Assembly: GCA_026984795.1 (NCBI GenBank)
Contig: JALSRK010000076.1
Coordinates: 124,001-188,000, forward strand
Reading direction: 5' to 3'
Length of the DNA: 64,000 nucleotides
DNA from: Solibacteraceae bacterium
Lineage (GTDB): Bacteria > Acidobacteriota > Terriglobia > Bryobacterales > Bryobacteraceae
Part shown: positions 57,555 to 64,000 of the stretch, in pieces
Layout of the letters: each line of letters begins with the position of its first letter
How positions within the stretch are numbered: position 1 is the first letter of the stretch
Notes under the pieces: model-generated
Databases searched by the model: none
What the model saw: the letters and a program-made list of their open reading frames with translations, nothing else
Told to the model about the DNA's origin: nothing
Made by a program: the position numbers and the translations under genes

Positions 57555-58082
57555 TCAGCTCTCCTTTAGTTTATCCAAGAGGTGGAAAAACGGTACCGCG
57601 ACGGCGCCGTTCATTCCTGCCAGCACAAGGGTTCGCGCGGCTCCGAGCTCTACCGGGGTTCCGATCAGCGCGCGGCCCAGAACCCAGTACATCGCCTGAT
57701 GGAAGACAAAGAAGAAAAACGCCAGCACGAAGCGCGACCCGGGGTTGTCGGCATCGAAGCGCAAGCTGGCGGAGGCGGCGAAGTAGCCCACCAGCGTCTT
57801 GACGATCCCGAACATCCCCAGCGGGTTCTGCGACAGGGCGTCCTGCGCCAGTCCGATGCCGGCGCCGTAGAGCAGGCCAGCTACCGGGCGCCGGCGCATC
57901 GCAGCGAAATAGACCGTGACGAGCAACGGCAACTCGAGGTAACCTAGATAGTCCAGGAAGAGGGGCACATAGACCTGGAAGAGGATCGCCGCCACCGGCA
58001 CCAGGAACAGGACGACAGGCCGATACCGGGAAATCTTGGTCCGGCGGCGGACCCCCGCCAGCAGATCGCCGTAATCACTCAT
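57555..58082 (-). CDS. mreD: Rod-shape-determining membrane protein MreD
   Basis: A 175-residue protein with about five membrane helices (VVLFLVPVAAILFQVYVPLF, LPLLVTVYFAAMRRRPVAGL, YGAGIGLAQDALSQNPLGMF). The pattern R-RP-AGLLYG-GIGL-QD is typical of MreD. It connects the MreBC scaffold to the membrane machinery. The ATG at 58082 overlaps the mreC stop (58077-58075) by eight bases; the longer frame would lie wholly in mreC. Confidence 0.88.
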   Translation of the reverse strand: MSDYGDLLAGVRRRTKISRYRPVVLFLVPVAAILFQVYVPLFLDYLGYLELPLLVTVYFAAMRRRPVAGLLYGAGIGLAQDALSQNPLGMFGIVKTLVGYFAASASLRFDADNPGSRFVLAFFFFVFHQAMYWVLGRALIGTPVELGAARTLVLAGMNGAVAVPFFHLLDKLKES

Positions 58083-59157
58083 GGCCGCCGCCGGAAGGTG
58101 AACGCTTGCGGGGCGCCGGCCCCGGCTCCCAATTGAAGTCCGGCGGCGGAGACCCTGGGCGGCCTTCTCCATAGACGTGACCCTGGGCCTGGCCGATCCG
58201 CCGGTAGGTCTCGAGCAGACGGTCGGCGTCAGTCAGAACCGGCGTCGGACGGGCGGCGCCGGGTTCGGCCATGGTCGTCAACGTGTCCGGGGGCGGCAGC
58301 AGCTCGAACTCGGGCTCGTCGGCAGCCGGCGCGGGGACGGGCTGGTGGACGCCTTCGAGAATCACGAGGACCTCCTCCATCCCCGCTTGCAAGCCCGCTG
58401 GTTCCACGAGGATCTCCCGCAGCAGCTTCCCCTCGCGCGACACTTTCACCGGCCCCACGGGCAGCCCCCGGGGGAAGACCCGGTCATCGCCGCTGGTGTA
58501 GAACCATTCGCCTTCTTCGACGTGCTGCTCGTTTTGCACATAGTCTACGCGGCATGCCCGCCCGCCCATGCCTTTGAGCGTGCCCTGGACGTGGGTGCGC
58601 GCCGAGACCACGCCGGCGGCGAAACTTGGGTCGGTGACCAGCACCACCCGCGAAGCGGTCGGATAGGCTGCCGCCACGCGTCCGGCGATCCCTTCCGGAG
58701 TGACGACGGCCATCCCCTTCTTGACGCCGTCGCGGGTCCCGCGGTCGATGAAGACGACCTTCGAGTCCGCTCCCGTTCCCGCGCCGATCACCCGAGCCGC
58801 CACCATCTTCGAAGGACTGCGCTCGATGAAGAGCTTCAGCGCCTCGGCCCGGTCGGCCCGGGCGAGCTCCCGCCTCAGGCGGCGCACTTCGAACTTGAGT
58901 TCGCCCAACTGCCGCTTCAAGAGCCGGTTTTCTTTCTGCGCGCCGGCCAGGAAGACGTAGGTGTCGAGCGCAGTGGAAACGTCCCGCCTGGCTGTCTCGA
59001 GCAACCGCGCCACGGGAGTCACGGCCGTCACGGCCCAGACCCGGACGAGGCGGACATCCCCCTGGGTCCGCACCTGGTAGCCGAGCAGCAACAACTGCCC
59101 GGCGATCACCAGCGCCAGGATGGTCAGCGTCCGATACCGGTGTGTCAGCAGCTCCAT
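58075..59157 (-). CDS. mreC: Rod-shape-determining protein MreC
   Basis: A 360-residue bitopic protein. A membrane helix is at about 10-28 (TLTILALVIAGQLLLLGYQV), a coiled coil at about 72-105 (ENRLLKRQLGELKFEVRRLR), then the double beta-barrel with VAARVIGAGTGADSKVVFID and GMAVVTPEGIAGRVAAAYP. The C-terminal 80 residues are proline-rich and disordered, longer than in E. coli. MreC links cytoplasmic MreB to PBP2. It starts 19 bases after mreB. Confidence 0.93.
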   Translation of the reverse strand: MELLTHRYRTLTILALVIAGQLLLLGYQVRTQGDVRLVRVWAVTAVTPVARLLETARRDVSTALDTYVFLAGAQKENRLLKRQLGELKFEVRRLRRELARADRAEALKLFIERSPSKMVAARVIGAGTGADSKVVFIDRGTRDGVKKGMAVVTPEGIAGRVAAAYPTASRVVLVTDPSFAAGVVSARTHVQGTLKGMGGRACRVDYVQNEQHVEEGEWFYTSGDDRVFPRGLPVGPVKVSREGKLLREILVEPAGLQAGMEEVLVILEGVHQPVPAPAADEPEFELLPPPDTLTTMAEPGAARPTPVLTDADRLLETYRRIGQAQGHVYGEGRPGSPPPDFNWEPGPAPRKRSPSGGGHE

Positions 59158-59176
59158 GACCGCCCGGCCAATTTGG

Positions 59177-60202
59177 TCATTCGATGGCGATCCGGCGTAG
59201 CAGCTTGAATTCCGTCAACATCTTGCCCGTACCCAGGGCGACGCAGGCCAGCGGATCCTCGGCGATGGAGACCGGCAGCCCGGTCTCTTCCCGGATCCGC
59301 TTGTCGAGGTTGCGCAGCAGCGCGCCGCCGCCGGTGAGCACGATGCCCCGGTCGCTGATGTCCGCGCTCAACTCCGGCGGGGTCCGCTCCAACGCCACCC
59401 GGATTGCGTTCATGATCGTGGCCACGCACTCGGAAACCGCCTCGCGGATCTCGCTGTCGTCCACGGTGATGGTCCGGGGCACGCCCTCGATCAGGTTGCG
59501 CCCCTTGATTTCCATCGTCAGGGGCTTGTCCAACGGATAGGCGGAGCCGATCTGGATCTTGATCTGCTCGGCGGTGCGCTCTCCGATCAGCAGGTTGTAC
59601 TTGCGCTTCAGATACTGCATGATGGCCTCGTCGATCTCGTTGCCGGCCACCCGCACCGACCGTGAGTAGACGATGCCCGAAAGCGAGATGACAGCCACAT
59701 CCGTCGTGCCGCCGCCGATGTCCACAATCATGTTGCCGGAGGGCTCGGTGATCGGCAGGCCGGCGCCGATGGCCGCCACCATGGCCTGTTCCACCAGGTA
59801 GACCTCGCTGGCCTTGGCGCGGTAGGCCGAATCGATTACCGCTCTCTTCTCCACCTGGGTAATCTCGCTCGGGACGCCGATGACGATGCGTGGATGGACG
59901 AGCAGCTTACGCCCGTGGGCCTTGTGGATGAAGTAGTTCAGCATCCGCTCGGTGACTTTGAAGTCCGCGATCACGCCGTCCTTCATGGGCCGGATGGCGA
60001 CGATGTTGCCCGGAGTCCGCCCGAGCATCTCCTTGGCCTCGCGGCCCACAGCCTCGACCTCGCCTGTGTTCTTGTTGATGGCCACGATCGACGGCTCGTT
60101 GACGACGATGCCTCGCCCCTTGGCGAAAACGAGCGTGTTTGCCGTCCCCAGGTCGATCGCCAGATCCGAAGAGAACAGGCTGAACAGAGAGCGAAAATTC
60201 AT
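59177..60202 (-). CDS. mreB: Actin-like rod-shape protein MreB
   Basis: A 341-residue actin homologue. The N-terminal amphipathic stretch [20 protein letters not shown] contains the phosphate-1 loop; others are [16 protein letters not shown] and [16 protein letters not shown]. Length and motifs are normal. It polymerises under the membrane and positions the elongation complex. The ATG at 60202 is the standard start and discards 13 upstream in-frame codons. It is first in the rod-shape operon, which continues mreC, mreD, mrdA, rodA and the RNase gene. Confidence 0.96.
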   Translation of the reverse strand: MNFRSLFSLFSSDLAIDLGTANTLVFAKGRGIVVNEPSIVAINKNTGEVEAVGREAKEMLGRTPGNIVAIRPMKDGVIADFKVTERMLNYFIHKAHGRKLLVHPRIVIGVPSEITQVEKRAVIDSAYRAKASEVYLVEQAMVAAIGAGLPITEPSGNMIVDIGGGTTDVAVISLSGIVYSRSVRVAGNEIDEAIMQYLKRKYNLLIGERTAEQIKIQIGSAYPLDKPLTMEIKGRNLIEGVPRTITVDDSEIREAVSECVATIMNAIRVALERTPPELSADISDRGIVLTGGGALLRNLDKRIREETGLPVSIAEDPLACVALGTGKMLTEFKLLRRIAIE

Positions 60203-60515
60203 AGACGTCCGGACCTTCCCGCAGGCCCCGCCGGGCCGCACTCCGGCCTTGCGGATCCTGAGCTATTCTCGATCATTCCCCGCCGGCGACGATGGCGCGT
60301 CACCTCGGGCCCTCCTGCTCCACACGAACGGTTGTCGGGTCGTTTTCGGCGGCTGCGTGAGCCGCCCGCCGGAACCTAACGAAGAGCCAGGGCAACGCGA
60401 TCCATTCAAAGCGTAGCACGCTGTGCTCGGGAAACACAAGAATCCAGGATATTCTTTGTTTTCAGTGGGCTACCGTGCGATCCGTGGTTCCCGGGGCGCT
60501 CGGGCGCCGCTCCGG
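60203..60515. other. Intergenic region upstream of mreB
   Basis: No gene supported. On the minus strand a weak promoter-like pair TTGTGT and TACGCT, 18 bases apart, lies at about 60412-60441 and could serve mreB. AGCAC-GCT-GTGCT (about 60415-60427) is a perfect short palindrome overlapping it. The rest is featureless. Confidence 0.35.
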
Positions 60516-61910
60516 CTAGCGCAGAAATGCGGGGTCCCGCCAGTCCCAAACCCGCCACTGCGAGCGGTTGATGTCGGTGGGCGTAACGCTCCAGTCCCAG
60601 CAGGCCCAGTGCGTAGCCCCCCGGAAATGGATCGCCACGCTCGCCGCCGCCAGCAGCGCGAAGAGCGATGCGGCGGCAAAGGACCGGCGCCGGGGCAAAG
60701 CCTGGATCTTTCCGATCACCGGAATCAGGAAATAGGTCAGGATGGGCGAGAGATCCGACATGTAGCGCGGCCCGAACCCATGCCCGCCGATCCAGTCCTC
60801 GAAACTCGATACCAGCAGCCAATGGAGCGGGACGATCGCCGCCAGGTAGGGCCGCAGATCCCGGGCTGCCTCCTGCGGCGGCCGCACGGCCATGCCATAG
60901 AGCGAGAACAGGGCCACGGGCACGTAGACGAACAGGCCGCGCCCGGGGCTGATCAGATTCCCGGCCAGGGCCTCGAGAAACCGCGGATGCAGGGACAGGC
61001 CCGGAGCCCCGGCCCGCTGCGCCCAGGAGTACGGCGCCAGCGGGAAGCCGTACACGCTGAGGTTATAAGCCCCAAACAGCGCCGCCACCACCGCCGCCGA
61101 GAGCAGGAACCCGGGCAACTGCCGGCGGTGGCGCCGGAAGACGTAGACGGTAAAGACCGCCGCCGCTACCGCGTTCGGGGCCCGCACGAAGAAGGCCAGC
61201 GCCAGCGGCGCGCCCAGCAGCGTGATCCAGCGGGGATTTCGGTGGCCGCGCAGCGCCATCAGCAGCGCCAGAGCGAGCAGCATCATCGACGGACCGTGCT
61301 GCCAGAGCCCGCGGCTCGCCAGCGACCACGCCGGCGTGGCGAAGGCGAACAACCCGGCTACGAACAGGGCCGCGGGCCTGGCGAGAAACTCCCGGGCCAC
61401 GAAATACAGGAACACGGCTGCCAGGGCTACGTAGAACGAAGCGACGATCAGCTCTACCGCCGCCGAGGCCCCGATGAAATCGCCCGCAAGCAGGCGCCGC
61501 GCCACCTCGGAGGAGAGTCGCCGAGCCACCGGCCGCAGCAGGGGCTGCGCTACGGACACAGCCGCGTACATCGCCGCCACCGGCGGCACGGCGAGAAAGG
61601 CCACCGCCGCTGAATAGAAGTGGCGCAACCGCCCGTCGGGGCATTCATCCCGGCGGTGGACGAGCTTCCAGCCCCCGGGCGATTCCGTGCATTCGATCAT
61701 GTAGAAGTCGTCGGCTTCGATGAGCGGCAGGTATTCGTCCAGATCGGTGTCGCCCTCGCGGAGGATGCTTATTGCCGTATGAACCGTCCAGCGGGAATCG
61801 AACGGGGTGGCGTTCGGACTGGCGCAGTAGACCAGGAATACAGCCAAGAACAGGATCCCGGCCAGGCGAACGTCCGTGAGCGCAGTCCGTGGCTGATTCG
61901 CCCCGCCCAT
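60516..61910 (-). CDS. Multi-pass membrane protein, GT-C glycosyltransferase-like
   Basis: A 464-residue integral membrane protein with roughly ten to eleven helices. After the first helix (LAGILFLAVFLVYCASPNA) comes FDSRWTVHTAISILREGDTD, an acidic loop resembling the first periplasmic loop of PMT/ArnT-like GT-C enzymes, where Asp residues are catalytic. Later features are FATPAWSLASRGLWQHGPSM and ISPGRGLFVYVPVALFSLYG, and a C-terminal soluble tail (DWSVTPTDINRSQWRVWDW). Enzymes of this fold use polyprenyl-phosphate sugars. The family call is by architecture only; the donor and acceptor are unknown. It is divergent from the S46 peptidase gene. Confidence 0.65.
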   Translation of the reverse strand: MGGANQPRTALTDVRLAGILFLAVFLVYCASPNATPFDSRWTVHTAISILREGDTDLDEYLPLIEADDFYMIECTESPGGWKLVHRRDECPDGRLRHFYSAAVAFLAVPPVAAMYAAVSVAQPLLRPVARRLSSEVARRLLAGDFIGASAAVELIVASFYVALAAVFLYFVAREFLARPAALFVAGLFAFATPAWSLASRGLWQHGPSMMLLALALLMALRGHRNPRWITLLGAPLALAFFVRAPNAVAAAVFTVYVFRRHRRQLPGFLLSAAVVAALFGAYNLSVYGFPLAPYSWAQRAGAPGLSLHPRFLEALAGNLISPGRGLFVYVPVALFSLYGMAVRPPQEAARDLRPYLAAIVPLHWLLVSSFEDWIGGHGFGPRYMSDLSPILTYFLIPVIGKIQALPRRRSFAAASLFALLAAASVAIHFRGATHWACWDWSVTPTDINRSQWRVWDWRDPAFLR

Positions 61911-61970
61911 CGATGAACTTCCAAATTATAGCGGCCGCGCCGGCCCGGCGATTCAGAGAGAATATCGGAT

Positions 61971-64000
61971 ATGCGCTTCCGTTCGATGTTCACCCACCGC
62001 GCCGCCGCGGCGCTCACGCTCGCTTTCCTTGCCCAGCTCCCCGGCCACGCTGACGAGGGACTCTGGCTCTTCAACGACTTCCCGGTCGAGAAGGTGGCGA
62101 AGAAATACGGTTTCCGCGTCACCCAGGAGTTCCTCGACCACGTCCGCCTCTCCTCCACGCGGTTGTTTCCTTACGGCTCCGGATCGTTCATCTCCCCGAA
62201 AGGTCTCGTCTTCACGAACCACCACGTCGCCTCCGACTGCATCCAGAAACTCACCACCGCCGAGCACAACTACCTCCGGGACGGCTTCCACGCCCGCTCT
62301 TTCGAAGAGGAGAAGGCCTGCCCGGATCTCGAGATCAACGTCCTCATTCGCATCGAAGATGTCACCAGGCGGGTCAAGGGTGTGGTGAAGCCGGGCATGA
62401 ATCCCGCCGAAGCCAACCGGGCGCGAAAAGCGGAAATGTCGCGGATCGAAAACGAGTGCCGCCAAGCTGGCGGCGACCGCTGCGACGTCGTGACGCTGTT
62501 CTCCGGCGGCCAGTACCACCTCTACGAATACAAGAAGTACACCGATGTCCGGCTGGTCTTCGCCCCCGAGGAAGCGATCGCCGCCTTCGGCGGGGATCCG
62601 GACAACTTCAACTACCCGCGCTATTGCCTGGACTTCGCCCTGCTCAGAGTCTACGAGAACGGCAGGCCCGCCCATACGCCCGAGTACCTGAAGTGGTCCC
62701 GCGAGGGCGTCAAGGACGGTGAGCTTACCTTCGTCTCCGGTCACCCCGGCACCACTGGGCGCATGCTCACCTACGCCGCCCTCGAGTTCTACCGCGACGT
62801 CTCTTACCCGCTGGTGCTCGGCTGGATCGAGCACCTGGAACGCGCCCTGCTCGATTTCAGCCGCACGAGCGAGGACAACCAGCGGATCGCCCGGGACAAC
62901 CTGCTTATGGCTCAGAATAGCCGCAAGGCCTATCGGGGGTTCTTGCGCGGTCTTCGAGACCCGAAGCTCATGTCCCGCAAGCGCGCCGAGGAGGACAAGT
63001 TGCGGGCCGCAGTCAACGCCGATCCCAAGTTGAAGAAGAAGTACAGCGGCATTTGGGGCGAGGTGGCGGCCGCGTACAGGAGGTACGCCGAATTCTACCG
63101 ACGGTATTACTTGCTCGAACGGGCTCCCACGCGCGGCTCGGACCTGTTCCGCATCGCCCGCCACGTGGTGCGCCTGCCGGTCGAGCGCGCCAAGCCGAAC
63201 GAGAAGCGGCTGCGGGAATACACCGACGCCGCCCTGCCCACGCTCGAGCAGTTCCTCTACAGCCCGGCCCCGATCCACCCCTCGATGGAGAAGGTGGTCG
63301 TCGCCGCCTACCTGGAATTCTTGAAGCAGGAGCTCGGCGCTTCGGACCCGGTGGTCCAGGCGGCGCTGGGCGGCAAGTCCCCGGCCGAGGCGGCGGCCGA
63401 ATACGTGGACTCTTCCCGCCTGGCCGACGTCGAGCTGCGCCAGCGCCTGGCTTCGGACGCGAAGGCGGTGGCAGCTTCCAAGGATGGCATGGTGCGCCTG
63501 GCGCGGCTTCTCGATCCGGCGGCCCGCAAGCTCCGGCGGCGCTATGAGGACGAGGTGGAGGCGGTGATCACCTCCGCGGCCTCGAGCATCGCCCAGGTCC
63601 GCTATGCGGTCTTCGGCGCCGACGAGTACCCGGACGCCACGTTCACCCTCCGGCTCTCTTACGGCCCAGTGAAGGGCTACAACGACGAGCACGGCCGGCC
63701 AGTGCCGTCCATGACGCGCATCCGCGGCCTCTACGAGCGCGCCACCGGCAAGGAACCCTACAAGCTGCCGCCGAGCTGGATCGAAGCCAAGGACCGTCTG
63801 GACATGGACACGCCGTTCAACTTCGTCACCACCAACGATACTCACGGCGGCAACTCCGGCAGCCCGACGATCAACACCAAAGGCGAGGTTGTCGGCATCC
63901 TCTTCGACGGCAACATCGAAAGTCTGCCGAACCGGTTCGTCTACACCGAAGAGCGCGCCCGGAGCGTCCACGTGGCCTCGCAAGCGATCATCGAGGCGCT
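61971..64000 (+). CDS. S46-family dipeptidyl-peptidase (3' end outside window)
   Basis: At least 676 residues; the gene runs off the right edge close to its expected end (family about 700-720). A signal peptide (AAAALTLAFLAQLPGHADEG) precedes a chymotrypsin-like domain split by a large helical insertion, as in bacterial DPP7/DPP11. The triad is complete: His85 in FTNHHVASDC, Asp221 in YPRYCLDFALLRV and Ser629 in THGGNSGSPTIN. GSGSFISPKGL and GILFDGNIESL are family blocks. It releases dipeptides from peptide N-termini in the periplasm. DPP7- versus DPP11-type specificity was not resolved. Confidence 0.92.
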   Translation, partial: MRFRSMFTHRAAAALTLAFLAQLPGHADEGLWLFNDFPVEKVAKKYGFRVTQEFLDHVRLSSTRLFPYGSGSFISPKGLVFTNHHVASDCIQKLTTAEHNYLRDGFHARSFEEEKACPDLEINVLIRIEDVTRRVKGVVKPGMNPAEANRARKAEMSRIENECRQAGGDRCDVVTLFSGGQYHLYEYKKYTDVRLVFAPEEAIAAFGGDPDNFNYPRYCLDFALLRVYENGRPAHTPEYLKWSREGVKDGELTFVSGHPGTTGRMLTYAALEFYRDVSYPLVLGWIEHLERALLDFSRTSEDNQRIARDNLLMAQNSRKAYRGFLRGLRDPKLMSRKRAEEDKLRAAVNADPKLKKKYSGIWGEVAAAYRRYAEFYRRYYLLERAPTRGSDLFRIARHVVRLPVERAKPNEKRLREYTDAALPTLEQFLYSPAPIHPSMEKVVVAAYLEFLKQELGASDPVVQAALGGKSPAEAAAEYVDSSRLADVELRQRLASDAKAVAASKDGMVRLARLLDPAARKLRRRYEDEVEAVITSAASSIAQVRYAVFGADEYPDATFTLRLSYGPVKGYNDEHGRPVPSMTRIRGLYERATGKEPYKLPPSWIEAKDRLDMDTPFNFVTTNDTHGGNSGSPTINTKGEVVGILFDGNIESLPNRFVYTEERARSVHVASQAIIEA

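Overview
The window is about 64 kb of GC-rich bacterial chromosome that reads as an Acidobacteriota member of the Bryobacterales/Solibacter type. This is inferred from content: Oar-type TonB receptors with an N-terminal carboxypeptidase-regulatory domain, two secreted proteins with the Solibacter-type C-terminal module known as TIGR03437, membrane-anchored winged-helix regulators (one fused to a WD40-like propeller), a DUF1501/DUF1549 pair, and a DUF6599-like protein behind secA. No rRNA, tRNA or CRISPR array was seen.

Layout. 1-7 kb: the start of a TonB receptor, two membrane-anchored transcription regulators, and a secreted GH105 hydrolase bracketed by two decayed insertion-sequence fragments. 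7.2-12.3 kb: a tightly packed minus-strand operon for a porin-cytochrome electron conduit (pilin-like anchor protein, octaheme cytochrome, MtrB/PioB-like barrel, DmsE/MtrA-like decaheme cytochrome). 12.6-21.2 kb: a lytic transglycosylase, a minus-strand block (Gfo/Idh/MocA oxidoreductase, sugar isomerase, DUF1549 and DUF1501 proteins) and a divergent DegP/HtrA protease. 21.2-29.7 kb: a nucleotidyltransferase/small-partner pair, an NHL-repeat protein and a metalloprotease-like protein with TIGR03437 tails, a small membrane protein and an AIM24-like protein. 29.9-35 kb: hybrid histidine kinase, secA and a DUF6599-like protein. 35.0-35.5 kb: a probable small-RNA gene with promoter and terminator. 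35.5-41.6 kb: a small unknown protein, a PAP2 phosphatase fused to an apparent outer-membrane barrel, and a full-length TonB receptor with promoter and terminator. 41.6-47.1 kb: two large proteins of the 2-hydroxyacyl-CoA dehydratase activator / double-cubane-cluster type behind one promoter overlapped by a perfect inverted repeat. 47.3-51.3 kb: an SDR, a sugar isomerase and three unknown proteins. 51.4-60.2 kb: the rod-shape operon mreB-mreC-mreD-mrdA-rodA followed by an RNase E/G gene with a huge insertion. 60.5-64 kb: a GT-C-like membrane protein and an S46 dipeptidyl-peptidase running off the end.

Together the genes suggest a Gram-negative heterotroph that degrades polysaccharides (GH105, sugar isomerases, TonB receptors, peptidases) and can also pass electrons across its outer membrane. 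The most distinctive system is the four-gene porin-cytochrome operon led by a pilin-like protein. The ATP-dependent low-potential reductase pair, the GGA-rich small RNA and the insertion inside RNase E are the next most interesting.
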